Below are positions 43,801 to 58,800 of a stretch of DNA of 64,000 bases, in pieces. The translations under genes were made by a program, and so were the position numbers. The notes below the pieces were generated by a model. That model searched no databases. It was given only the letters and a program-made list of their open reading frames with translations, and was not told where the DNA came from. How positions within the stretch are numbered: the stretch's first letter is position 1; each line of letters opens with the position of its first letter. Location: the NCBI GenBank assembly GCA_946699065.1, contig CAMPDV010001045.1, forward strand, positions 62,001-126,000. Reading direction: 5' to 3'. Source of the DNA: Loxodes magnus. Its lineage: Eukaryota; Ciliophora; Karyorelictea; Loxodida; Loxodidae.

Positions 43801-46800
43801 ACTTCCCGATACGATGAACTCTGAATCACTGGATATAGCCACAGATCATACATGACTAGTGTGACCACTCATGGTCTTACAGGTACCTGTCTTGACGTCC
43901 CATAGTCTCATCGTATAATCTGCACTTCCCGATACGATGAACTCTGAATCACTGGATATAGCCACAGCAAATACCTAACCTGTGTGACCACTCATGGTCT
44001 TACAGGTACCTGTCTTGACGTCCCATAGTCTCACCTTCTTATCGACACTTCCCGATACGATGAACTCTGAATCACTGGATATAGCCACAGATCATACATG
44101 ACTAGTGTGACCACTCATGGTCTTACAGGTACCTGTCTTGACGTCCCATAGTCTCACCGTATAATCTGCACTTCCCGATACGATGAACTCTGAATCACTG
44201 GATATAGCCACAGCATATACATAACTAGTGTGACCACTCATGGTCTTACAGGTACCTGTCTTGACGTCCCATAGTCTCACCGTATTATCATGACTTCCCG
44301 ATACGATGAACTCTGAATCACTGGATATAGCCACAGCAGATACACAACTAGTGTGACCACTCATGGTCTTACAGGTACCTGTCTTGACGTCCCATAGTCT
44401 CACCGTATAATCTGCACTTCCCGATACGATGAACTCTGAATCACTGGATATAGCCACAGATCATACATGACTAGTGTGACCACTCATGGTCTTACAGGTA
44501 CCTGTCTTGACGTCCCATAGTCTCATCGTATAATCTGCACTTCCCGATACGATGAACTCTGAATCACTGGATATAGCCACAGAGAATACATAATCTGTGT
44601 GACCACTCATGGTCTTACAGGTACCTGTCTTGACGTCCCATAGTCTCACCGTATAATCTGCACTTCCCGATACGATGAACTCTGAATCACTGGATATAGC
44701 CACAGCAGATACATAACTAGTGTGACCACTCATGGTCTTACAGGTACCTGTCTTGACGTCCCATAGTCTCACCTTCTTATCGACACTTCCCGATACGATG
44801 AACTCTGAATCACTGGATATAGCCACAGATCATACCTAATTTGTGTGACCACTCATGGTCTTACAGGTACCTGTCTTGACGTCCCATAGTCTCACCGTAT
44901 AATCATGACTTCCCGATACGATGAACTCTGAATCACTGGATATAGCCACAGATCATACCTAATTTGTGTGACCACTCATGGTCTTACAGGTACCTGTCTT
45001 GACGTCCCATAGTCTCACCTTCTTATCGACACTTCCCGATACGATGAACTCTGAATCACTGGATATAGCCACAGATCATACCTAATTTGTGTGACCACTC
45101 ATGGTCTTACAGGTACCTGTCTTGACGTCCCATAGTCTCACCGTATAATCATGACTTCCCGATACGATGAACTCTGAATCACTGGATATAGCCACAGATC
45201 ATACCTAATTTGTGTGACCACTCATGGTCTTACAGGTACCTGTCTTGACGTCCCATAGTCTCACCGTATAATCATGACTTCCCGATACGATGAACTCTGA
45301 ATCACTGGATATAGCCACAGATCATACATAACTAGTGTGACCACTCATGGTCTTACAGGTACCTGTCTTGACGTCCCATAGTCTCACCTTCTTATCGACA
45401 CTTCCCGATACGATGAACTCTGAATCGCTGGATATAGCCACAGCATATACCTAACCTGTGTGACCACTCATGGTCTTACAGGTACCTGTCTTGACGTCCC
45501 ATAGTCTCATCGTATAATCTGCACTTCCCGATACGATGAACTCTGAATCACTGGATATAGCCACAGATCATACCTAATTTGTGTGACCACTCATGGTCTT
45601 ACAGGTACCTGTCTTGACGTCCCATAGTCTCACCTTCTTATCGACACTTCCCGATACGATGAACTCTGAATCACTGGATATAGCCACAGCATATACCTAA
45701 CTAGTGTGACCACTCATGGTCTTACAGGTACCTGTCTTGACGTCCCATAGTCTCACCGTATAATCATGACTTCCCGATACGATGAACTCTGAATCACTGG
45801 ATATAGCCACAGATCATACATAACTAGTGTGACCACTCATGGTCTTACAGGTACCTGTCTTGACGTCCCATAGTCTCACCGTATAATCTGCACTTCCCGA
45901 TACGATGAACTCTGAATCACTGGATATAGCCTCAGCATATACCTAACTAGTGTGACCACTCATGGTCTTACAGGTACCTGTCTTGACGTCCCATAGTCTC
46001 ATCGTATAATCTGCACTTCCCGATACGATGAACTCTGAATCACTGGATATAGCCTCAGCAAATACCTAACATGTGTGACCACTCATGGTCTTACAGGTAC
46101 CTGTCTTGACGTCCCATAGTCTCACCGTATAATCATGACTTCCCGATACGATGAACTCTGAATCACTGGATATAGCCACAGCAAATACCTAACCTGTGTG
46201 ACCACTCATGGTCTTACAGGTACCTGTCTTGACGTCCCATAGTCTCACCGTATAATCTGCACTTCCCGATACGATGAACTCTGAATCACTGGATATAGCC
46301 ACAGCATATACCTAACTAGTGTGACCACTCATGGTCTTACAGGTACCTGTCTTGACGTCCCATAGTCTCATCGTATAATCTGCACTTCCCGATACGATGA
46401 ACTCTGAATCACTGGATATAGCCTCAGCAAATACCTAACATGTGTGACCACTCATGGTCTTACAGGTACCTGTCTTGACGTCCCATAGTCTCACCGTATA
46501 ATCATGACTTCCCGATACGATGAACTCTGAATCACTGGATATAGCCACAGCAAATACCTAACCTGTGTGACCACTCATGGTCTTACAGGTACCTGTCTTG
46601 ACGTCCCATAGTCTCACCGTATAATCATGACTTCCCGATACGATGAACTCTGAATCACTGGATATAGCCACAGCAGATACACAACTAGTGTGACCACTCA
46701 TGGTCTTACAGGTACCTGTCTTGACGTCCCATAGTCTCACCGTATAATCTGCACTTCCCGATACGATGAACTCTGAATCACTGGATATAGCCACAGATCA

Positions 46801-49800
46801 TACCTAATTTGTGTGACCACTCATGGTCTTACAGGTACCTGTCTTGACGTCCCATAGTCTCACCGTATAATCATGACTTCCCGATACGATGAACTCTGAA
46901 TCACTGGATATAGCCACAGCAAATACCTAACCTGTGTGACCACTCATGGTCTTACAGGTACCTGTCTTGACGTCCCATAGTCTCACCGTATAATCATGAC
47001 TTCCCGATACGATGAACTCTGAATCACTGGATATAGCCACAGCAGATACACAACTAGTGTGACCACTCATGGTCTTACAGGTACCTGTCTTGACGTCCCA
47101 TAGTCTCACCGTATAATCTGCACTTCCCGATACGATGAACTCTGAATCACTGGATATAGCCACAGATCATACATGACTAGTGTGACCACTCATGGTCTTA
47201 CAGGTACCTGTCTTGACGTCCCATAGTCTCACCGTATTATCATGACTTCCCGATACGATGAACTCTGAATCACTGGATATAGCCACAGCATATACATAAC
47301 TAGTGTGACCACTCATGGTCTTACAGGTACCTGTCTTGACGTCCCATAGTCTCACCGTATAATCATGACTTCCCGATACGATGAACTCTGAATCACTGGA
47401 TATAGCCACAGCAAATACCTAACCTGTGTGACCACTCATGGTCTTACAGGTACCTGTCTTGACGTCCCATAGTCTCACCTTCTTATCGACACTTCCCGAT
47501 ACGATGAACTCTGAATCACTGGATATAGCCACAGATCATACATGACTAGTGTGACCACTCATGGTCTTACAGGTACCTGTCTTGACGTCCCATAGTCTCA
47601 TCGTATAATCTGCACTTCCCGATACGATGAACTCTGAATCACTGGATATAGCCACAGCATATACCTAATTTGTGTGACCACTCATGGTCTTACAGGTACC
47701 TGTCTTGACGTCCCATAGTCTCACCGTCTAATCATGACTTCCCGATACGATGAACTCTGTATCACAGGATATAGCCACAGCAAATACCTAACCTGTGTGA
47801 CCACTCATGGTCTTACAGGTACCTGTCTTGACGTCCCATAGTCTCACCTTCTTATCGACACTTCCCGATACGATGAACTCTGAATCACTGGATATAGCCA
47901 CAGCATATACCTAACCTGTGTGACCACTCATGGTCTTACAGGTACCTGTCTTGACGTCCCATAGTCTCACCGTCTAATCATGACTTCCCGATACGATGAA
48001 CTCTGAATCACTGGATATAGCCACAGATCATACATGACTAGTGTGACCACTCATGGTCTTACAGGTACCTGTCTTGACGTCCCATAGTCTCACCGTATAA
48101 TCATGACTTCCCGATACGATGAACTCTGAATCACTGGATATAGCCACAGATCATACCTAATTTGTGTGACCACTCATGGTCTTACAGGTACCTGTCTTGA
48201 CGTCCCATAGTCTCACCGTATAATCATGACTTCCCGATACGATGAACTCTGAATCACTGGATATAGCCACAGCAAATACCTAACCTGTGTGACCACTCAT
48301 GGTCTTACAGGTACCTGTCTTGACGTCCCATAGTCTCACCTTCTTATCGACACTTCCCGATACGATGAACTCTGAATCACTGGATATAGCCACAGATCAT
48401 ACATGACTAGTGTGACCACTCATGGTCTTACAGGTACCTGTCTTGACGTCCCATAGTCTCACCGTATAATCTGCACTTCCCGATACGATGAACTCTGAAT
48501 CACTGGATATAGCCACAGCATATACATAACTAGTGTGACCACTCATGGTCTTACAGGTACCTGTCTTGACGTCCCATAGTCTCACCGTATAATCATGACT
48601 TCCCGATACGATGAACTCTGAATCACTGGATATAGCCACAGATCATACCTAATTTGTGTGACCACTCATGGTCTTACAGGTACCTGTCTTGACGTCCCAT
48701 AGTCTCATCGTATAATCTGCACTTCCCGATACGATGAACTCTGAATCACTGGATATAGCCACAGCAGATACACAACTAGTGTGACCACTCATGGTCTTAC
48801 AGGTACCTGTCTTGACGTCCCATAGTCTCACCGTATAATCTGCACTTCCCGATACGATGAACTCTGAATCACTGGATATAGCCACAGCAGATACATAACT
48901 AGTGTGACCACTCATGGTCTTACAGGTACCTGTCTTGACGTCCCATAGTCTCACCGTATAATCATGACTTCCCGATACGATGAACTCTGAATCACTGGAT
49001 ATAGCCACAGCATATACCAAATTTGTGTGACCACTCATGGTCTTACAGGTACCTGTCTTGACGTCCCATAGTCTCACCTTCTTATCGACACTTCCCGATA
49101 CGATGAACTCTGAATCACTGGATATAGCCACAGATCATACCTAATTTGTGTGACCACTCATGGTCTTACAGGTACCTGTCTTGACGTCCCATAGTCTCAC
49201 CGTATAATCATGACTTCCCGATACGATGAACTCTGAATCACTGGATATAGCCACAGATCATACCTAATTTGTGTGACCACTCATGGTCTTACAGGTACCT
49301 GTCTTGACGTCCCATAGTCTCATCGTATAATCTGCACTTCCCGATACGATGAACTCTGAATCACTGGATATAGCCACAGATCATACATGACTAGTGTGAC
49401 CACTCATGGTCTTACAGGTACCTGTCTTGACGTCCCATAGTCTCATCGTATAATCTGCACTTCCCGATACGATGAACTCTGAATCACTGGATATAGCCAC
49501 AGATCATACATGACTAGTGTGACCACTCATGGTCTTACAGGTACCTGTCTTGACGTCCCATAGTCTCACCGTATAATCTGCACTTCCCGATACGATGAAC
49601 TCTGAATCACTGGATATAGCCACAGATCATACATGACTAGTGTGACCACTCATGGTCTTACAGGTACCTGTCTTGACGTCCCATAGTCTCATCGTATAAT
49701 CTGCACTTCCCGATACGATGAACTCTGAATCACTGGATATAGCCACAGCAAATACCTAACCTGTGTGACCACTCATGGTCTTACAGGTACCTGTCTTGAC

Positions 49801-52800
49801 GTCCCATAGTCTCACCGTATAATCTGCACTTCCCGATACGATGAACTCTGAATCACTGGATATAGCCACAGATCATACATGACTAGTGTGACCACTCATG
49901 GTCTTACAGGTACCTGTCTTGACGTCCCATAGTCTCACCGTATAATCTGCACTTCCCGATACGATGAACTCTGAATCACTGGATATAGCCACAGCATATA
50001 CATAACTAGTGTGACCACTCATGGTCTTACAGGTACCTGTCTTGACGTCCCATAGTCTCACCGTATTATCATGACTTCCCGATACGATGAACTCTGAATC
50101 ACTGGATATAGCCACAGCATATACCTAACCTGTGTGACCACTCATGGTCTTACAGGTACCTGTCTTGACGTCCCATAGTCTCATCGTATAATCTGCACTT
50201 CCCGATACGATGAACTCTGAATCACTGGATATAGCCACAGCATATACCTAACCTGTGTGACCACTCATGGTCTTACAGGTACCTGTCTTGACGTCCCATA
50301 GTCTCATCGTATAATCTGCACTTCCCGATACGATGAACTCTGAATCACTGGATATAGCCACAGCATATACACAACTAGTGTGACCACTCATGGTCTTACA
50401 GGTACCTGTCTTGACGTCCCATAGTCTCACCGTATAATCTGCACTTCCCGATACGATGAACTCTGAATCACTGGATATAGCCACAGCAGATACATAACTA
50501 GTGTGACCACTCATGGTCTTACAGGTACCTGTCTTGACGTCCCATAGTCTCACCTTCTTATCGACACTTCCCGATACGATGAACTCTGAATCACTGGATA
50601 TAGCCACAGATCATACCTAATTTGTGTGACCACTCATGGTCTTACAGGTACCTGTCTTGACGTCCCATAGTCTCACCGTATAATCATGACTTCCCGATAC
50701 GATGAACTCTGAATCACTGGATATAGCCACAGATCATACCTAATTTGTGTGACCACTCATGGTCTTACAGGTACCTGTCTTGACGTCCCATAGTCTCACC
50801 GTATAATCATGACTTCCCGATACGATGAACTCTGAATCACTGGATATAGCCACAGATCATACCTAATTTGTGTGACCACTCATGGTCTTACAGGTACCTG
50901 TCTTGACGTCCCATAGTCTCACCGTCTAATCATGACTTCCCGATACGATGAACTCTGAATCACTGGATATAGCCACAGATCATACATGACTAGTGTGACC
51001 ACTCATGGTCTTACAGGTACCTGTCTTGACGTCCCATAGTCTCATCGTATAATCTGCACTTCCCGATACGATGAACTCTGAATCACTGGATATAGCCACA
51101 GCAAATACCTAACCTGTGTGACCACTCATGGTCTTACAGGTACCTGTCTTGACGTCCCATAGTCTCACCGTCTAATCATGACTTCCCGATACGATGAACT
51201 CTGAATCACTGGATATAGCCACAGATCATACATGACTAGTGTGACCACTCATGGTCTTACAGGTACCTGTCTTGACGTCCCATAGTCTCACCGTCTAATC
51301 ATGACTTCCCGATACGATGAACTCTGAATCACTGGATATAGCCACAGCATATACACAACTAGTGTGACCACTCATGGTCTTACAGGTACCTGTCTTGACG
51401 TCCCATAGTCTCACCGTATAATCATGACTTCCCGATACGATGAACTCTGAATCACTGGATATAGCCACAGCAAATACCTAACCTGTGTGACCACTCATGG
51501 TCTTACAGGTACCTGTCTTGACGTCCCATAGTCTCACCGTCTAATCATGACTTCCCGATACGATGAACTCTGAATCACTGGATATAGCCACAGATCATAC
51601 ATGACTAGTGTGACCACTCATGGTCTTACAGGTACCTGTCTTGACGTCCCATAGTCTCACCGTCTAATCATGACTTCCCGATACGATGAACTCTGAATCA
51701 CTGGATATAGCCACAGCATATACATAACTAGTGTGACCACTCATGGTCTTACAGGTACCTGTCTTGACGTCCCATAGTCTCACCGTATAATCTGCACTTC
51801 CCGATACGATGAACTCTGAATCACTGGATATAGCCACAGATCATACATGACTAGTGTGACCACTCATGGTCTTACAGGTACCTGTCTTGACGTCCCATAG
51901 TCTCACCGTATAATCATGACTTCCCGATACGATGAACTCTGAATCACTGGATATAGCCACAGATAATACATAATCTGTGTGACCACTCATGGTCTTACAG
52001 GTACCTGTCTTGACGTCCCATAGTCTCACCGTATAATCATGACTTCCCGATACGATGAACTCTGAATCACTGGATATAGCCACAGATCATACCTAATTTG
52101 TGTGACCACTCATGGTCTTACAGGTACCTGTCTTGACGTCCCATAGTCTCACCGTATAATCATGACTTCCCGATACGATGAACTCTGAATCACTGGATAT
52201 AGCCACAGATCATACATGACTAGTGTGACCACTCATGGTCTTACAGGTACCTGTCTTGACGTCCCATAGTCTCACCGTATTATCATGACTTCCCGATACG
52301 ATGAACTCTGAATCACTGGATATAGCCACAGCATATACCTAACTAGTGTGACCACTCATGGTCTTACAGGTACCTGTCTTGACGTCCCATAGTCTCATCG
52401 TATAATCTGCACTTCCCGATACGATGAACTCTGAATCACTGGATATAGCCACAGCAAATACCTAACCTGTGTGACCACTCATGGTCTTACAGGTACCTGT
52501 CTTGACGTCCCATAGTCTCACCGTATAATCTGCACTTCCCGATACGATGAACTCTGAATCACTGGATATAGCCACAGATCATACATGACTAGTGTGACCA
52601 CTCATGGTCTTACAGGTACCTGTCTTGACGTCCCATAGTCTCACCGTATAATCATGACTTCCCGATACGATGAACTCTGAATCACTGGATATAGCCACAG
52701 CAAATACCTAACCTGTGTGACCACTCATGGTCTTACAGGTACCTGTCTTGACGTCCCATAGTCTCACCTTCTTATCGACACTTCCCGATACGATGAACTC

Positions 52801-55800
52801 TGAATCACTGGATATAGCCACAGCAGATACATAGTGTGTGTGACCACTCATGGTCTTACAGGTACCTGTCTTGACGTCCCATAGTCTCACCGTATAATCT
52901 GCACTTCCCGATACGATGAACTCTGAATCACTGGATATAGCCACAGATCATACATGACTAGTGTGACCACTCATGGTCTTACAGGTACCTGTCTTGACGT
53001 CCCATAGTCTCACCGTATTATCATGACTTCCCGATACGATGAACTCTGAATCACTGGATATAGCCACAGCATATACATAACTAGTGTGACCACTCATGGT
53101 CTTACAGGTACCTGTCTTGACGTCCCATAGTCTCACCGTATAATCATGACTTCCCGATACGATGAACTCTGAATCACTGGATATAGCCACAGCAGATACA
53201 TAACTAGTGTGACCACTCATGGTCTTACAGGTACCTGTCTTGACGTCCCATAGTCTCACCTTCTTATCGACACTTCCCGATACGATGAACTCTGAATCAC
53301 TGGATATAGCCACAGATCATACATGACTAGTGTGACCACTCATGGTCTTACAGGTACCTGTCTTGACGTCCCATAGTCTCACCGTATAATCTGCACTTCC
53401 CGATACGATGAACTCTGAATCACTGGATATAGCCACAGCATATACATAACTAGTGTGACCACTCATGGTCTTACAGGTACCTGTCTTGACGTCCCATAGT
53501 CTCACCGTATAATCATGACTTCCCGATACGATGAACTCTGAATCACTGGATATAGCCACAGCAGATACATAACTAGTGTGACCACTCATGGTCTTACAGG
53601 TACCTGTCTTGACGTCCCATAGTCTCACCTTCTTATCGACACTTCCCGATACGATGAACTCTGAATCACTGGATATAGCCACAGATCATACATAATCTGT
53701 GTGACCACTCATGGTCTTACAGGTACCTGTCTTGACGTCCCATAGTCTCACCGTATAATCTGCACTTCCCGATACGATGAACTCTGAATCACTGGATATA
53801 GCCACAGCATATACATAACTAGTGTGACCACTCATGGTCTTACAGGTACCTGTCTTGACGTCCCATAGTCTCACCGTATAATCTGCACTTCCCGATACGA
53901 TGAACTCTGAATCACTGGATATAGCCACAGATCATACATGACTAGTGTGACCACTCATGGTCTTACAGGTACCTGTCTTGACGTCCCATAGTCTCACCGT
54001 ATAATCATGACTTCCCGATACGATGAACTCTGAATCACTGGATATAGCCACAGAGAATACATAATCTGTGTGACCACTCATGGTCTTACAGGTACCTGTC
54101 TTGACGTCCCATAGTCTCACCGTATAATCTGCACTTCCCGATACGATGAACTCTGTATCACTGGATATAGCCACAGCAAATACCTAACCTGTGTGACCAC
54201 TCATGGTCTTACAGGTACCTGTCTTGACGTCCCATAGTCTCACCTTCTTATCGACACTTCCCGATACGATGAACTCTGAATCACTGGATATAGCCACAGA
54301 TCATACATGACTAGTGTGACCACTCATGGTCTTACAGGTACCTGTCTTGACGTCCCATAGTCTCACCGTATAATCTGCACTTTCCGATACGATGAACTCT
54401 GAATCACTGGATATAGCCACAGATCATACATGACTAGTGTGACCACTCATGGTCTTACAGGTACCTGTCTTGACGTCCCATAGTCTCACCGTATAATCTG
54501 CACTTCCCGATACGATGAACTCTGAATCACTGGATATAGCCACAGCATATACATAACTAGTGTGACCACTCATGGTCTTACAGGTACCTGTCTTGACGTC
54601 CCATAGTCTCACCGTCTAATCATGACTTCCCGATACGATGAACTCTGAATCACTGGATATAGCCACAGCATATACATAACTAGTGTGACCACTCATGGTC
54701 TTACAGGTACCTGTCTTGACGTCCCATAGTCTCACCGTATAATCATGACTTCCCGATACGATGAACTCTGAATCACTGGATATAGCCACAGATCATACAT
54801 GACTAGTGTGACCACTCATGGTCTTACAGGTACCTGTCTTGACGTCCCATAGTCTCATCGTATAATCTGCACTTCCCGATACGATGAACTCTGAATCACT
54901 GGATATAGCCACAGCAGATACACAACTAGTGTGACCACTCATGGTCTTACAGGTACCTGTCTTGACGTCCCATAGTCTCACCGTATAATCTGCACTTCCC
55001 GATACGATGAACTCTGAATCACTGGATATAGCCACAGATCATACATGACTAGTGTGACCACTCATGGTCTTACAGGTACCTGTCTTGACGTCCCATAGTC
55101 TCACCGTATAATCATGACTTCCCGATACGATGAACTCTGAATCACTGGATATAGCCACAGATCATACATGACTAGTGTGACCACTCATGGTCTTACAGGT
55201 ACCTGTCTTGACGTCCCATAGTCTCACCGTATAATCTGCACTTCCCGATACGATGAACTCTGTATCACTGGATATAGCCACAGCAAATACCTAACCTGTG
55301 TGACCACTCATGGTCTTACAGGTACCTGTCTTGACGTCCCATAGTCTCACCGTCTAATCATGACTTCCCGATACGATGAACTCTGAATCACTGGATATAG
55401 CCACAGCATATACATAACTAGTGTGACCACTCATGGTCTTACAGGTACCTGTCTTGACGTCCCATAGTCTCACCGTATAATCATGACTTCCCGATACGAT
55501 GAACTCTGAATCACTGGATATAGCCACAGCAAATACCTAACCTGTGTGACCACTCATGGTCTTACAGGTACCTGTCTTGACGTCCCATAGTCTCACCTTC
55601 TTATCGACACTTCCCGATACGATGAACTCTGAATCACTGGATATAGCCACAGATCATACATGACTAGTGTGACCACTCATGGTCTTACAGGTACCTGTCT
55701 TGACGTCCCATAGTCTCACCGTCTAATCATGACTTCCCGATACGATGAACTCTGAATCACTGGATATAGCCACAGCATATACATAACTAGTGTGACCACT

Positions 55801-58800
55801 CATGGTCTTACAGGTACCTGTCTTGACGTCCCATAGTCTCACCTTCTTATCGACACTTCCCGATACGATGAACTCTGAATCACTGGATATAGCCACAGCA
55901 GATACACAACTAGTGTGACCACTCATGGTCTTACAGGTACCTGTCTTGACGTCCCATAGTCTCACCGTATAATCTGCACTTCCCGATACGATGAACTCTG
56001 AATCACTGGATATAGCCACAGATCATACATAATCTGTGTGACCACTCATGGTCTTACAGGTACCTGTCTTGACGTCCCATAGTCTCACCGTATAATCTGC
56101 ACTTCCCGATACGATGAACTCTGAATCACTGGATATAGCCACAGCAGATACATAACTAGTGTGACCACTCATGGTCTTACAGGTACCTGTCTTGACGTCC
56201 CATAGTCTCACCTTCTTATCGACACTTCCCGATACGATGAACTCTGAATCACTGGATATAGCCACAGATCATACCTAATTTGTGTGACCACTCATGGTCT
56301 TACAGGTACCTGTCTTGACGTCCCATAGTCTCATCGTATAATCTGCACTTCCCGATACGATGAACTCTGAATCACTGGATATAGCCACAGCAGATACATA
56401 ACTAGTGTGACCACTCATGGTCTTACAGGTACCTGTCTTGACGTCCCATAGTCTCACCGTATAATCTGCACTTCCCGATACGATGAACTCTGAATCACTG
56501 GATATAGCCACAGCAGATACATAACTAGTGTGACCACTCATGGTCTTACAGGTACCTGTCTTGACGTCCCATAGTCTCACCGTATTATCATGACTTCCCG
56601 ATACGATGAACTCTGAATCACTGGATATAGCCACAGATCATACATGACTAGTGTGACCACTCATGGTCTTACAGGTACCTGTCTTGACGTCCCATAGTCT
56701 CACCGTATTATCATGACTTCCCGATACGATGAACTCTGAATCACTGGATATAGCCACAGATCATACATGACTAGTGAGACCACTCATGGTCTTACAGGTA
56801 CCTGTCTTGACGTCCCATAGTCTCACCGTATAATCATGACTTCCCGATACGATGAACTCTGAATCACTGGATATAGCCACAGCAAATACCTAACCTGTGT
56901 GACCACTCATGGTCTTACAGGTACCTGTCTTGACGTCCCATAGTCTCACCTTCTTATCGACACTTCCCGATACGATGAACTCTGAATCACTGGATATAGC
57001 CACAGATCATACATGACTAGTGTGACCACTCATGGTCTTACAGGTACCTGTCTTGACGTCCCATAGTCTCACCGTATAATCTGCACTTCCCGATACGATG
57101 AACTCTGAATCACTGGATATAGCCACAGAGAATACATAATCTGTGTGACCACTCATGGTCTTACAGGTACCTGTCTTGACGTCCCATAGTCTCACCGTAT
57201 AATCTGCACTTCCCGATACGATGAACTCTGTATCACTGGATATAGCCACAGCATATACATAACTAGTGTGACCACTCATGGTCTTACAGGTACCTGTCTT
57301 GACGTCCCATAGTCTCACCGTCTAATCATGACTTCCCGATACGATGAACTCTGAATCACTGGATATAGCCACAGCAGATACACAACTAGTGTGACCACTC
57401 ATGGTCTTACAGGTACCTGTCTTGACGTCCCATAGTCTCACCGTATAATCTGCACTTCCCGATACGATGAACTCTGAATCACTGGATATAGCCACAGATC
57501 ATACATGACTAGTGTGACCACTCATGGTCTTACAGGTACCTGTCTTGACGTCCCATAGTCTCACCGTATAATCTGCACTTCCCGATACGATGAACTCTGA
57601 ATCACTGGATATAGCCACAGCATATACATAACTAGTGTGACCACTCATGGTCTTACAGGTACCTGTCTTGACGTCCCATAGTCTCACCGTCTAATCATGA
57701 CTTCCCGATACGATGAACTCTGAATCACTGGATATAGCCACAGATCATACATGACTAGTGTGACCACTCATGGTCTTACAGGTACCTGTCTTGACGTCCC
57801 ATAGTCTCACCGTATAATCATGACTTCCCGATACGATGAACTCTGAATCACTGGATATAGCCACAGATAATACATAATCTGTGTGACCACTCATGGTCTT
57901 ACAGGTACCTGTCTTGACGTCCCATAGTCTCACCGTATTATCATGACTTCCCGATACGATGAACTCTGAATCACTGGATATAGCCACAGATCATACCTAA
58001 TTTGTGTGACCACTCATGGTCTTACAGGTACCTGTCTTGACGTCCCATAGTCTCATCGTATAATCTGCACTTCCCGATACGATGAACTCTGAATCACTGG
58101 ATATAGCCACAGCAAATACCTAACCTGTGTGACCACTCATGGTCTTACAGGTACCTGTCTTGACGTCCCATAGTCTCACCGTATAATCATGACTTCCCGA
58201 TACGATGAACTCTGAATCACTGGATATAGCCACAGATCATACATGACTAGTGTGACCACTCATGGTCTTACAGGTACCTGTCTTGACGTCCCATAGTCTC
58301 ACCGTCTAATCATGACTTCCCGATACGATGAACTCTGAATCACTGGATATAGCCACAGCATATACACAACTAGTGTGACCACTCATGGTCTTACAGGTAC
58401 CTGTCTTGACGTCCCATAGTCTCACCGTATAATCTGCACTTCCCGATACGATGAACTCTGAATCACTGGATATAGCCACAGATCATACATGACTAGTGTG
58501 ACCACTCATGGTCTTACAGGTACCTGTCTTGACGTCCCATAGTCTCACCGTATAATCATGACTTCCCGATACGATGAACTCTGAATCACTGGATATAGCC
58601 ACAGCAAATACCTAACCTGTGTGACCACTCATGGTCTTACAGGTACCTGTCTTGACGTCCCATAGTCTCACCTTCTTATCGACACTTCCCGATACGATGA
58701 ACTCTGAATCACTGGATATAGCCACAGCAGATACATAGTGTGTGTGACCACTCATGGTCTTACAGGTACCTGTCTTGACGTCCCATAGTCTCACCGTATA

